Notes under the pieces: generated by a model
Database searches by the model: none
The model's input: the letters and a program-made list of their open reading frames with translations, nothing else
Told to the model about the DNA's origin: nothing
Shown here: positions 7,375 to 15,371 of the stretch, piece by piece
Position numbering within the stretch: the stretch's first letter is position 1
Layout: each line of letters opens with the position of its first letter
Made by a program: the position numbers and the translations under genes
IMG/VR virus record: IMGVR_UViG_3300046096_000025
Location: 1-30,153 of that record
Origin: a virus
DNA length: 30,153 bases
Reading direction: 5' to 3' (one strand)

Positions 7375-7812
7375 TATCTTACTAGCCTTAATGTGTTCTT
7401 AGATTGGGTTTCTGTCCCTGGACTGAATGTATCGTCTTCGTTAACGTCATAACGAACGCCTTCGCGTAGGCAAAGATCCATCTCGTGGTCAAAGCGGCCT
7501 TGATAGTATTCCATTTTGACTTGGAAGTTATCTTGCTCTACTTCGAACTTGCTTAGTTTAGGGAAAATGTGATATGCTAGAGCGTGATACACTGTGGCTT
7601 GTGTCCACTGTGTTGGGTCTAACAATGTTGGGTCCAGCGGCGTTGCACTGCTGATTGCATTCTTGGCTCTGAATTCTTGATACCAACGAACTGTCAATAC
7701 ACGATTAACTTCAGTTTCAGATCTGGCTAATTCTACATCCCAATCTAGGACACCGTAGTCCTGTATAGTTGGTTCGACCTGTAATAAGTCGTCAAGGGTT
7801 GCGTAAGCCATG
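7374..7812 (-). CDS. Head-tail connector / adaptor (HK97 gp6-like position)
   Basis: The preferred start is the ATG at 7810-7812, preceded by GAAGGA at suitable spacing, giving 145 residues beginning MAYATLDDLLQVEP. A longer frame to a TTG at 7892 would start inside the U-tract of a terminator hairpin and is unlikely. The protein is largely helical, with VNRVLTVRWYQEFR and YHALAYHIFPKLSKFE in the middle and a C-terminal FDHEMDLCLREG region. This resembles neck adaptor proteins in size and helix content. It is the first gene of the neck-tail unit, downstream of a promoter and terminator region that separates it from the capsid gene. Confidence 0.65.
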
Positions 7813-7893
7813 GTCTGATGTCCTTCATCGTAAATTGTATTGAGCAAGTCCTTCTTGCTGATAGTATTTAGTTTGAAGCAGGAAAAAGCCAAG

Positions 7894-7929
7894 AAAAAGC
7901 CCCCAAACTTTTAGTAGAAGTCAGGGGGC
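7894..7929 (-). terminator. Intrinsic terminator (or attenuator) upstream of the connector gene
   Basis: On the minus strand a 6-bp G/C stem GCCCCC/GGGGGC (7924-7929 with 7899-7904) encloses a nested ACTT/AAGT stem and is followed by TTTTT (7894-7898). It lies between a candidate promoter at 7978-8006 and the connector start, so transcripts from that promoter must cross it. Confidence 0.75.
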
Positions 7930-7933
7930 AAAG

Positions 7934-7950
7934 GTAGTTGTCAGAACTAC
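7934..7950 (-). other. Small leader hairpin
   Basis: GTAGTT (7934-7939) and AACTAC (7945-7950) form a 6-bp stem with a 5-base loop. It lies in the leader between the candidate start near 7971 and the terminator hairpin. It could be part of a switching leader; no function is shown. Confidence 0.4.
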
Positions 7951-7977
7951 TATAACTTTTATTATTGTTATGTCTCT

Positions 7978-8006
7978 ATTATACAGAGAAACAAAAAGGA
8001 CCACAA
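7978..8006 (-). promoter_or_regulatory. Candidate sigma70 promoter for the neck-tail operon
   Basis: Reading leftward, TTGTGG (8001-8006), a 17-base spacer and a perfect TATAAT (7978-7983) form a promoter-like pair. The -35 box overlaps the 3' arm of the post-capsid terminator hairpin. The predicted start near 7971 gives a leader of about 160 bases containing the 7934-7950 hairpin and the 7894-7929 terminator. Confidence 0.6.
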
Positions 8007-8038
8007 GGATCCTTTTTGCCATTCTAGTAACCTTGTGG
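7993..8038 (-). terminator. Post-capsid intrinsic terminator
   Basis: Immediately after the capsid stop, an 8-bp perfect stem CCACAAGG/CCTTGTGG (8031-8038 with 8001-8008) is followed three bases later by TTTTT (7993-7997). A competing stem AAAAAGGA/TCCTTTTT overlaps it. It would limit read-through from the strongly needed capsid gene into the tail genes. Confidence 0.65.
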
Positions 8039-8042
8039 GTTA

Positions 8043-8897
8043 TTAGGCTGGGTCTACTAGACTAGAGTCAGCAGTGATTTTAACACCGTAACCGTCATAC
8101 AACTCGCCAACAGCGTAGTGGCAAGAAGCAACAATGTCGTCACCTAAGAAAGATGCACGACGTTGTGTTTCGATAGTGATGTCACCAATCATAGCAAGAC
8201 CTAGTGCATCGCGGTGGAATACACCACCAACGTAGTCACCAGCAGTGCCGTTGTCTAACAAGTTAGCACTTTCAAACACTGGAACACCAAACAATGTGCC
8301 AACATAACCAGTTTGCATTGCTTCGTTCTGGATAACACCAGCATTTGGGTTAGCAAATGTGTTAGTCAATGCTGACTTCAAGTCATAAGCCACGTATGGG
8401 TTCAATACGCAAGCCAAGTTTTCGCTTGGAACACCACCAGCACGTAGTTTTGCAACTGCTTGTGCTAGGATGGCTGCTGACATTGCTGTAGAAGCACCGC
8501 CAACACCAACAGAGAAACCGCTGAACAATGCGATAAGATCTTGGTCGATCTTCTTAGCAACTGCTTCACCGAACAAACGACCAATGTCTGCAACTACGTT
8601 AGATGCTGAACTTGTGCGAGCCAAGTCAGTAACCATAGTGCGGATTGCGTTTGTAGCAACAGTCAATGTAACACCAGAAGTGCTGATTGCTGTGTTAGAG
8701 ATTTCGTCACCTTCAGTCAATGCTGCCGCAGTTTGTGCTGGGTAGATTGGAACTGTAACTGTCTTACCTTGACCTGGAGCCAAAGTGTAATTCTTTACGA
8801 GACCGCGCATGATAGAGCGCTCGTTTGCTACGAACATTGCTTCTGCAACGATACTTGGTAGCAAGTCATTTAGAGTTGTGGTTGTTGAACCGGCCAT
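8043..8897 (-). CDS. Major capsid protein (HK97 fold)
   Basis: This 284-residue protein follows the scaffold gene and has the look of a compact HK97-fold capsid. The N-terminal arm MAGSTTTTLNDLLPSIVAEA is followed by VTVPIYPAQTAAALTEGDEI (E-loop region). Later come the spine helix region ADIGRLFGEAVAKKIDQDLI and the P-domain strand LACVLNPYVAYDLKSAL. Near the C-terminus LFGVPVFESANLLD and RRASFLGDDIVASCHYAVGE complete the A-domain pattern. There is no long N-terminal delta domain, consistent with the separate scaffold gene and the absence of a recognisable protease. The AAGGAGAATT box upstream is strong, matching the need for high expression. Confidence 0.92.
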   Translation of the reverse strand: MAGSTTTTLNDLLPSIVAEAMFVANERSIMRGLVKNYTLAPGQGKTVTVPIYPAQTAAALTEGDEISNTAISTSGVTLTVATNAIRTMVTDLARTSSASNVVADIGRLFGEAVAKKIDQDLIALFSGFSVGVGGASTAMSAAILAQAVAKLRAGGVPSENLACVLNPYVAYDLKSALTNTFANPNAGVIQNEAMQTGYVGTLFGVPVFESANLLDNGTAGDYVGGVFHRDALGLAMIGDITIETQRRASFLGDDIVASCHYAVGELYDGYGVKITADSSLVDPA

Positions 8898-8919
8898 AAT
8901 AATTCTCCTTAATTAGATT

Positions 8920-9603
8920 TTAGGCTAAACCGTTTTGTTTGCGATAATCCGCATATACTTTACGGTGTTCTGGGTTTTTAAAATCCAACTTTGAGACATC
9001 TACTTTAGATGAACCAACACTGTTGACGTTAGTCTTGGTATTAGTCGTCGATGGAGTAGGCGCAACGAAGTGAGGATTCGAATCTAAGAATTCTCGCACT
9101 AAGTCTTGCACACCAATTGGAGCACCGCTATCTGAATAACGAACAGCACCTTTGGTATCTACTACTTCAACTTCACCTTCTTGATTAAGTCTTACATTCT
9201 GACTTAACAAACTTTTTACTTGTTCTGCATTTACAGCGCGAAACTGTGCGGCGGCACTAAGCAAAGGAGTGTTAATCTTGTATTCCTTAATCACACTATC
9301 TCTCTTTTGGATCTCTGCATCTTTTTTGGCTGCTAATTCTTGAAGAGTCTTTTCAAACTCACCACGCTTGATTGCTTGTTCCTGTTGACGCTTTTCGTAA
9401 TCACTTTTAATGTTACGTAGTTCGTCTGGATCACCTAGGTCTTCGTATTTGCTGGCAAACTTCTTCTCAATTTGAGATTTAGTTCTTGCTAGAATTGCGT
9501 TGACTTCATCTTGCGTAAATGTCTTAGCGGCTTGTGCCTGATTTGCAGTTTCGCCTGCGGGATCAGTTCCCATATCGTTGTTGCCAATGTTTTGGTCAGT
9601 CAT
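8920..9603 (-). CDS. Capsid scaffolding protein
   Basis: The 227-residue, highly charged protein directly precedes the capsid gene. Residues about 30-110 form a lysine/glutamate-rich coiled coil (from FTQDEVNAILARTKSQIEKK to about DAEIQKRDSVIKEYK). A middle region, LLSAAAQFRAVNAEQVKSLL, is typical of phage minor structural GP20/scaffold-type proteins. A Thr/Ser-rich linker leads to a short C-terminal helix that could bind the capsid protein (KDFKNPEHRK-like, ending YRKQNGLA). No protease motif is present. A good AAGGAAGG ribosome site precedes the ATG. Confidence 0.85.
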   Translation of the reverse strand: MTDQNIGNNDMGTDPAGETANQAQAAKTFTQDEVNAILARTKSQIEKKFASKYEDLGDPDELRNIKSDYEKRQQEQAIKRGEFEKTLQELAAKKDAEIQKRDSVIKEYKINTPLLSAAAQFRAVNAEQVKSLLSQNVRLNQEGEVEVVDTKGAVRYSDSGAPIGVQDLVREFLDSNPHFVAPTPSTTNTKTNVNSVGSSKVDVSKLDFKNPEHRKVYADYRKQNGLA

Positions 9604-9645
9604 TGTATCTGCGCCTTCCTTTCGAAGTTATTGTAAGTTTATTTA

Positions 9646-9670
9646 TTCGAATGAGTTAAACTCATGCGAA
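9646..9670. repeat. 25-bp near-perfect inverted repeat
   Basis: TTCG-A-ATGAGTT (9646-9657) and AACTCAT-G-CGAA (9659-9670) are inverted copies around one central base, with one mismatched pair. It lies in the gap between endonuclease VII and the scaffold gene, about 43 bases upstream of the scaffold ATG. There is no U-run, so it is not a standard terminator. It could be a protein-binding palindrome or an RNA-processing hairpin. Confidence 0.7.
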
Positions 9671-9690
9671 AATCGGTATTTTAGTAGCCT

Positions 9691-10077
9691 TTACGCTTTG
9701 GCATTGGAGGCTTTGGCCTCTTTTTGTTTTTTTCTGTTCTGCTTCCTCTTACGGGCAAGTTTCTCATTTCGTTCTTCCTTGGTTAAATGTGTTGGATGCA
9801 ATACATCTGTATGTTGGGTAGAGATGTAAGCAAGCAAATTTCTTGCAAACACCCCTAGTCGCTCCCGGGTCATTTGGCTTCTGGGCATGTTATTTTCTAT
9901 CTTGCCCAGCATTGTGTTGCAACCACGATGTAAAACTTTTCTAATCAATCCTGTTTTATGACAGTGATCAAGGACCGCGTCCAACCCAACAGCCTCACCA
10001 CATAAGGCACATTTGTGATTCTGATGTGATAGTTGGGTTTCACGGTATTGTTTTATCTCAGTGGTTTTTAACTTCAT
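9691..10077 (-). CDS. Recombination endonuclease VII-like nuclease
   Basis: The 128-residue protein has the endonuclease VII pattern: zinc ligands C23-x2-C26 (CALCG), then the catalytic LDHCHKTGLIRKVLH segment with D37, H38 and H40, then C53-N54. The second zinc pair is H50-x2-C53 where T4 gp49 has Cys-x2-Cys. The C-terminal 30 residues are very rich in Lys and Arg. T4 gp49 resolves branched DNA before packaging, so a role in clearing branched DNA is plausible; many such genes are also mobile. The gene lies between portal and scaffold, a place often taken by a head morphogenesis gene. Its start has little Shine-Dalgarno match. Confidence 0.87.
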   Translation of the reverse strand: MKLKTTEIKQYRETQLSHQNHKCALCGEAVGLDAVLDHCHKTGLIRKVLHRGCNTMLGKIENNMPRSQMTRERLGVFARNLLAYISTQHTDVLHPTHLTKEERNEKLARKRKQNRKKQKEAKASNAKA

Positions 10078-10083
10078 TGTTTA

Positions 10084-10132
10084 CTTAATAAAAAGTAAGG
10101 GCTAAATGCTACGATTAGAAACATCATAGCCC
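10084..10132 (-). terminator. Weak terminator-like hairpin after the portal gene
   Basis: GGGCTA/TAGCCC (10127-10132 with 10099-10104) forms a 6-bp stem around a 22-base loop. It is followed on the minus strand by a T-rich stretch containing TTTTT (10090-10094 region). The large loop makes it weaker than the other terminators here. Confidence 0.4.
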
Positions 10133-10153
10133 AAAAGTCCAAGACGTTTTCTA

Positions 10154-11626
10154 TCATTCTTCTTCGTGAACATAGCCCATGTCTGCATACATCATGTGCT
10201 CTGCTTCTGTCCTAGCGTAATATTTGTCACCTGTTGCTGGATCAATCATAACATGTGGATCAAACGGCACTTGTGCAGGAATGTCTTCTGGATTGTATTC
10301 TTCTTGACCCAACATATTAGGATCTTCGCCTAACAACTCTAGCAATTCGTGATCAATAACACGCAACACACGTGGATCAGTAGCGGCTTGTTTGGCTTTG
10401 ACTAAACGATTAACTTCTGCATCTGTATCTTTGATGTTGAAACTGCCTGGATATTCAATCTTGCCAGTCCACTGCTTGCCTTGATACATGCAATACAATT
10501 CCCAGATTTGTTCTTCTGTAAGTTCGATGTTGTCTGCTTTTTCTGAAAGTTTTGCATTAAGCAATTCGAACTCTTGCTCTTGTGCAACACCGCTTTGGCG
10601 ATTAGGCTGTGAACTACGAATACTACCCACGCTGGCCATCTTGTCAATAGCATCCACTGTGTGCTTAATTGCATTGTAAATTGAGTTAGTATCAGTGCTG
10701 ACTGCCAACATGTATGGCTTTAAGCCTGAATCCAAGTTGTCTTCCATCTGAATGATAGCACCAGCACCTGCACTGGCTTCAGTGCCTGCTGTTTTAACCA
10801 ATGTTGGGTGACCATTGATGCGAATGCTGGCTTCTACTTCGCTGGTCAAGTTATAGATAAACTTTTGTGCATCTTTAATGTCAGCAATATCTGATACGCC
10901 AATGCCACGCACAGGACTACGGTGGTTATAAGCAATCACAGCAGGAATACGACCTAAGCCGTTGATCTCGACTACTTTTTCAATAACCTTCTTTTGATTG
11001 TGCTCTACAACAGTAGTAGTAATGGATTCTGGAGTCCACTCTTTGATAGTGGTAAATGTGTCGTTGGCTTCTTCTGTGTATTTGAAGTAACTTAGGCTGA
11101 AACGACCCACTGCATCACGCTTCCAAGTCCAATCCATTACAGTAAGTGGTGTTAGCAGTGTTAGATAAGGTCGCAATCCCATGGCCATTTCTTCACCCAG
11201 TGTTTGTGCATTAATGTTTGGCTTAACAACCATTACCCAGCAGTGTCCAAAAACACTGCTCCACACTGAAACTTCTTTCATGAAAGAATCAAAACTGCGA
11301 CCATCAAGGTCAGCATCTTCCATAAAGTCCATAACAGTAGTGTCGTATTCTAACAAGCCTAGTTCACGCTCTGGTTCTTTACGGAATAAGAAACTAACAT
11401 AAGTGGAAATAACACTCTTACAGTGATTTTCTAGTGGTGTGCTGTTAATTCGAGCATTATATTCAGCGGCTGTTTCGTTTACATACTTGGTAAGGTAACT
11501 GCCACGTTGGTATTCAACACCTCCCATATAAGCATTCAAACTATCTTCCCAAGTTTGCTGATTACGGCTATACAACATGTTAGTGCTGGTAGCATCTAAA
11601 TATTGTTCTATCATTGTTTGATTCAT
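10154..11626 (-). CDS. Portal protein (DUF4055-like)
   Basis: The 490-residue protein lies directly after TerL, as portals usually do. The N-terminal segment from about residue 14 (LNAYMGGVEYQRGSYLTKYV, then AAEYNARINSTPLENHCKSV) resembles the DUF4055 portal group. The middle has GRIPAVIAYNHRSPVRGIGV followed by helical DIADIKDAQKFIYNLTSEVE, the region expected to form the wing and stem. Helix-rich residues about 340-390 contain RQSGVAQEQEFELLNAKLSE, a common portal feature. The acidic C-terminal 60 residues would form the crown. The ribosome site AGGATAAAG lies inside the end of TerL. Family name is moderately sure; portal function is well supported by order and length. Confidence 0.88.
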   Translation of the reverse strand: MNQTMIEQYLDATSTNMLYSRNQQTWEDSLNAYMGGVEYQRGSYLTKYVNETAAEYNARINSTPLENHCKSVISTYVSFLFRKEPERELGLLEYDTTVMDFMEDADLDGRSFDSFMKEVSVWSSVFGHCWVMVVKPNINAQTLGEEMAMGLRPYLTLLTPLTVMDWTWKRDAVGRFSLSYFKYTEEANDTFTTIKEWTPESITTTVVEHNQKKVIEKVVEINGLGRIPAVIAYNHRSPVRGIGVSDIADIKDAQKFIYNLTSEVEASIRINGHPTLVKTAGTEASAGAGAIIQMEDNLDSGLKPYMLAVSTDTNSIYNAIKHTVDAIDKMASVGSIRSSQPNRQSGVAQEQEFELLNAKLSEKADNIELTEEQIWELYCMYQGKQWTGKIEYPGSFNIKDTDAEVNRLVKAKQAATDPRVLRVIDHELLELLGEDPNMLGQEEYNPEDIPAQVPFDPHVMIDPATGDKYYARTEAEHMMYADMGYVHEEE

Positions 11627-11630
11627 ATCT

Positions 11631-12863
11631 TTATCCTATTTGGTGTGCCCAACGTTTTGGTTGTGCTATTTCTTCGCGTTCGCGCTTAATCGGGAACATG
11701 AAGTCAATGCAGTAACTAGCGGCATCAAACATATGGTCCCATTGTCCTTTATCAGGAACCTGAGTCCCTTCTTTGTAACAGAACTTTTCAAGGCTCTCTA
11801 TTGTGTATTTACACTTAGGGTCTATGAAGAGGTGTCTAATGCCATCTGAACTACAAAGTCTTGCGTTGTAACTGTTTATTCTATCTCTGACGAGGTTGTG
11901 TCTGTTGGGTGCCAATACTGTAAATCCTGCGTTTCTGAGGATTGTAAAATCCGTGGCACCTGACGCTGAGGTTTTACGCTGTGCTCCTGCTGGGTCTGGG
12001 TAGCACTTGATTTGGCTTTTTGGATATCTTCTAAGTATTTCATCTGCCATGTCTTGCGTATGAGAATTAAGCATGTGGATTTCGTCAATTTGATACATCT
12101 CCCGACCTTGTTGAACATAGATTGCTGCCGTAACTGGGCTTGTGTTAAAGTCCATGCCAATATGTAGCACTCTTAAGTCTGGATTTTCCAAACGTTTTAT
12201 GTTATGTTCTCTTGTAAAGTTGTAAGCAACAACGCCTTGGAATGTTTCCCATGTGGCTTCGAATTCTTGCTTATAAGTTCTAGCATCCATTTCTTGTCTG
12301 GCTGCTTCAAGTTCTTTTTGTGTAACAAACCCACCTTGTGCTGTGGTGAATTGAAAACTTTTCCAACTGTCTGGATGGTCTTGTTCCATGCAATACAGTT
12401 CGTATGCGTGGTTATTTTTGCCTTTGGGTGTGCCGATAATCAAAGCAGCACCTTCGCTATCTGCTAGGGCAGGACGAATAATCTCTGTAAACAAATCAGG
12501 ATCGCAGTCCGCTATTTCGTCAATGGCACAGAATGCTAGTTTAGCACCACGCAGGCTATCTCTGTTGTCAGCGCCTTTGAGACTGATTGTTGAATTGTTC
12601 TTTAGTGTGATTTGCAGTTCGGATTCATTAATCTTTTTGACCCAACGCAAATCCTGCAACTTGTGCTTGAGTTGCTTCCAAGCCACCATCTTGATACTGC
12701 GATAAGTTGGTCCTACTAACCAGACATCCACATTGGGTTCCTTAGCATGCCAACACAGTTCTCTAATAGCCAGTGTAGTCTTGCCAAAGCGACGACCGGC
12801 AATCACTACTTTAAAGCGATGCCTGTCTTCAACAATAGTCTGTTGCGGAATGCTTAACGCCAT
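11631..12863 (-). CDS. terL: Terminase large subunit
   Basis: The 410-residue packaging motor has both expected domains. The ATPase shows Walker A AGRRFGKT (residues 22-29), Walker B ending in D115-E116 (FCAIDE), and coupling motif LIIGTPKG (141-148). The nuclease has D238 in HIGMDFN, D290 in CYPDPAG and the C-terminal DHMFDAASY with D376, H377 and D380. The length is typical for compact TerL proteins. It overlaps the Ig-like gene in TAATG. The terminase-small-subunit candidate is not adjacent but about 8.4 kb upstream, beyond the appendage cassette. Confidence 0.96.
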   Translation of the reverse strand: MALSIPQQTIVEDRHRFKVVIAGRRFGKTTLAIRELCWHAKEPNVDVWLVGPTYRSIKMVAWKQLKHKLQDLRWVKKINESELQITLKNNSTISLKGADNRDSLRGAKLAFCAIDEIADCDPDLFTEIIRPALADSEGAALIIGTPKGKNNHAYELYCMEQDHPDSWKSFQFTTAQGGFVTQKELEAARQEMDARTYKQEFEATWETFQGVVAYNFTREHNIKRLENPDLRVLHIGMDFNTSPVTAAIYVQQGREMYQIDEIHMLNSHTQDMADEILRRYPKSQIKCYPDPAGAQRKTSASGATDFTILRNAGFTVLAPNRHNLVRDRINSYNARLCSSDGIRHLFIDPKCKYTIESLEKFCYKEGTQVPDKGQWDHMFDAASYCIDFMFPIKREREEIAQPKRWAHQIG

Positions 12864-13198
12864 TACGCTGAACGATTCTCTACTTTAACACGGAAACTGC
12901 GACGATCAATTGAACCGTCATCAGTGGCGACTTCTGCTGTAACTGTGTAGATTTTACCTACTTGACCGCCACTGAGTTCTACATAAGTCTTAGCGCCTGT
13001 TACGCCACTGCTTTCTTTGACCAATGGTGCTGGATCATTAGCACGGACTTGCAATGTGTAAGTTACAGTGCTTAGTGCAGTGCCTACTGGTAACCACTCA
13101 CTCCAATCAAATGTGTAAGTTAGTTGTGCTTCTGGGTCTTTAGGAATCCAGATGCCGTCCACATCTTTTAGATATCCTGTTTTATCTATTGTGCTCAT
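12863..13198 (-). CDS. Ig-like / fibronectin-like virion surface protein
   Basis: The 111-residue protein has the layout of small phage fibre Ig-like domain proteins. A proline-containing lead-in (DGIWIPKDPEAQL) is followed by DWSEWLPVGTALSTVTYTLQ and then GGQVGKIYTVTAEVATDDGS with RRSFRVKVENR at the end. The final G-x-Y-x-V strand pattern and closing R-S-F-x-V strand are typical of Ig folds that decorate capsids or fibres. It has a clear AAGGAAA ribosome site and is coupled to TerL by TAATG. Its exact location on the particle is unknown. Confidence 0.72.
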   Translation of the reverse strand: MSTIDKTGYLKDVDGIWIPKDPEAQLTYTFDWSEWLPVGTALSTVTYTLQVRANDPAPLVKESSGVTGAKTYVELSGGQVGKIYTVTAEVATDDGSIDRRSFRVKVENRSA

Positions 13199-13207
13199 GA
13201 TATTTCC

Positions 13208-14431
13208 TTATATGATATTTACGAGTGTATTGGGTTCAACAGTGTAATCACGAGTTTCCTCAGTGATGATGTAAACTCTGCTGTCTTCTGCTACAGTGAA
13301 TAGTCTGCTTTCTCCAGTGATTACAAAAGTTCTTGACTCTTGTTCAATGACATAGGTCAAGTATGGATCAAGTTGTAGTGCTCGACCTGCGACTAAAATA
13401 AAGCCATTGCTTTGTATGTTAGAACTGAATGTTACAACTCTGTCAATACTTGCATCTAAATTAGATTGGCTTAGAATATCCGCATTTAGACTTGCACGGC
13501 GTTGACCAATGGTTTGCAAACTAGTGTTTGAAGTTAGATTCGCACCAGCAGTAACAGTGCCTTGTGTTTGGGCTGTTAAGTTTACTTCAGCACTCAGTGC
13601 CGCGCTGACAAATATTAGAGTCGTAATTTCAGCACTTAATGCTGCTTGTGATTGCAACACCGCATCAATACTAACAGTTGCATTGACTTGGGCTGTTAAT
13701 CCAGATTGACTGTTTAAATTAATTTGTGCTGATCGGACTACATCTGCATCTGCCAATAAAGTAGAGTTACTGCTTAAAACAACATCGCCTAAAATATTAG
13801 TATTAGCATCAACAGTAAGCGTTGAACTTACCTGCATTGGCACAAAGAAATCAGCAATCTTGCCAGCGGCAGTTACTACAAATCCTTCAGATAATATATT
13901 GGCTGCTAACTGTTTGGTTCTTAACGCAGTTGCTTGTAATGTGGCTTGACTCTGACAAACTATGTCAGCATTAACAGTGTTAGTGATAGACGCACTGAGA
14001 TTACTAATTGAATTTAGATCAGCATCAAATAATTTAATTCGTCTGCCATCAGCAGTTAAACTACTAATAACTTGATAGTTTTCATTGCTGTAATCAGGAT
14101 CCCAAGTGGTTCTATACCAATCAGTCCAGGATTCTATTTCGTCCCATGTAACTGGCTCTTGTCTGATTAAAGAAACAAGTTTGCTACCAGTAACTGCAAC
14201 ACTAGAAGCGGATGCCAGTGTGGCTTCTGCTTGTTTTACTATTCCTGCATCTGCACTTAAAGTAACATTGGTGGCCAATACTGCATTGGCTTGTTTTAGA
14301 AACCCTACATTTGCAGTAACAGTAGTAGATGAAGACAAGACTGCATCAGCCTCTGCTTCATAGACGTAATACTCCTCAGGAGTAAAATACCCTAAATCAA
14401 TGTATAAATTGTCAGATGCTTCGCGGCTCAT
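13208..14431 (-). CDS. Repeat-rich appendage protein with C-terminal nonapeptide repeats
   Basis: This 407-residue protein is dominated by Ala, Ser, Thr, Val and Asn. Near the N-terminus three roughly 20-residue repeats occur (EADAVLSSSTTVTANVGFLK, ANAVLATNVTLSADAGIVK, AEATLASASSVAV). Similar A-x-L-x-S units recur to about residue 350, suggesting a fibrous beta structure. The C-terminus carries four 9-residue repeats of the form E-x-[ST]-R-x-[FY]-x-[VI]-x: ESRTFVI, ESRLFTV, DSRVYII, ETRDYTV. It overlaps the 62-residue gene in ATGA. It is almost certainly a structural appendage protein, but its attachment site and receptor are unknown. Confidence 0.65.
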   Translation of the reverse strand: MSREASDNLYIDLGYFTPEEYYVYEAEADAVLSSSTTVTANVGFLKQANAVLATNVTLSADAGIVKQAEATLASASSVAVTGSKLVSLIRQEPVTWDEIESWTDWYRTTWDPDYSNENYQVISSLTADGRRIKLFDADLNSISNLSASITNTVNADIVCQSQATLQATALRTKQLAANILSEGFVVTAAGKIADFFVPMQVSSTLTVDANTNILGDVVLSSNSTLLADADVVRSAQINLNSQSGLTAQVNATVSIDAVLQSQAALSAEITTLIFVSAALSAEVNLTAQTQGTVTAGANLTSNTSLQTIGQRRASLNADILSQSNLDASIDRVVTFSSNIQSNGFILVAGRALQLDPYLTYVIEQESRTFVITGESRLFTVAEDSRVYIITEETRDYTVEPNTLVNII

Positions 14432-14616
14432 TGTTCGCTTCCTAAGTGTCTGGCTCCGGGACCAAATAGTTCTATGACCTTACTATCATAAGCCTGTGTT
14501 AGTGCAGTAGTGTCAGCGTCTGTTAAGAAACTGTCAATCACTGCTTGAAACATTTCTGTTAACACAGGATCAGAAGTGGTAACTTCTAGACCATTTACTA
14601 AAATATAGATTATCAT
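14428..14616 (-). CDS. Small appendage-cassette protein of unknown function
   Basis: The 62-residue protein overlaps both neighbours by ATGA, indicating translational coupling between the lectin-like protein and the repeat protein. It starts with a hydrophobic strand (MIIYILVNGLEV), then forms predicted helices through MFQAVIDSFLTDADTTALTQ. No zinc, membrane or catalytic motif is apparent. It might be a fibre chaperone or connector, by position only. Confidence 0.6.
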   Translation of the reverse strand: MIIYILVNGLEVTTSDPVLTEMFQAVIDSFLTDADTTALTQAYDSKVIELFGPGARHLGSEQ

Positions 14617-15371
14617 GTTGTGCTGTCCGTAGTAATGTTGCTGCCGTTAGCACCATTGAAGTTCATAATCAACTTGGTGTTAGCATCACTGGTGTATTCA
14701 GCAGTAGGCACTGTTAATGTTGTGCCAGTATAGCGAGCACTGTTGCTGAGTCTAAACGCATCTTGGTAACTTGAAGTCATCGAACTTCCGCCACCTATAC
14801 CAAACACACGAACTTTTCCTGCTGTGCCAAAGAGATTACTCTTGGCAGTAGAACGACTTGATGTTCTAGTGCCATTGCCATAAACGTTGATAGTGTTGCT
14901 GGTTCTAGCAATAGCCCAATGATACCAAGTGTTGGCCGTTAAAGTTCCACTTGTGCCGTTAGCGTTGCCGTTCCAGTTCTCACCTTGCCAGTAGTATTCA
15001 ATGTAATAACTGCCTGAACCAAAACTACGAAGGTTAACAGCCATTGAATTATTGTCAGCCGCATATGATCCTAATATAGATCTATAAGTTCCACTGCCAT
15101 CAATTTGTCCTAGTTTGTAAAAACCTTCAATGGTCCAAGCACCTGCGGCAAAGTCTGTGTAGGTCACTACTGTTTCAAAGTAATCACCTGAACCAGCACT
15201 ACTGTTAGCATACAAACTGGCACTGCCAAATTTAGGGCTGGTTGTGCTTTGTGTAATGTTTGTGCCAGTAATGGTCAAATCATTGTTGTAGCGTGTGCTT
15301 TTGTTCCAAGTAGGGCCACTAGGTGCCTCATACTTGGCTAATGAGTTAAGTCTGAAAGATCCTAATGGCAT
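14613..15371 (-). CDS. LamG / concanavalin A-like lectin-fold virion protein
   Basis: The 252-residue protein has the jelly-roll pattern of LamG/Laminin_G_3 domains. KFGSASLYANSSAGSGDYFE is the family's typical K-F-G-x-S-L strand. It is followed by AAGAWTIEGFYKLGQ, then NTWYHWAIARTSNTINVYGN, the hallmark W-H-h-A-h-x-R strand, and finally YQDAFRLSNSARYTGTTLTV. The C-terminus LIMNFNGANGSNITTDST repeats the usual L-h-F-N-G strand. Such domains bind sugars, so it probably contacts host surface glycans. It is joined to the fibre gene upstream by TAATG and to the next gene by ATGA. Confidence 0.82.
   Translation of the reverse strand: MPLGSFRLNSLAKYEAPSGPTWNKSTRYNNDLTITGTNITQSTTSPKFGSASLYANSSAGSGDYFETVVTYTDFAAGAWTIEGFYKLGQIDGSGTYRSILGSYAADNNSMAVNLRSFGSGSYYIEYYWQGENWNGNANGTSGTLTANTWYHWAIARTSNTINVYGNGTRTSSRSTAKSNLFGTAGKVRVFGIGGGSSMTSSYQDAFRLSNSARYTGTTLTVPTAEYTSDANTKLIMNFNGANGSNITTDSTT

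Noticed and set aside
7813-7892. TTG start extending the connector gene by 27 residues
   Set aside because: It lies in the U-tract side of a terminator hairpin and lacks a ribosome site, whereas the ATG at 7812 has GAAGGA.
9060-9090. T-arm-like GGATTCGAATC
   Set aside because: It lies inside the scaffold coding frame with no flanking tRNA structure.
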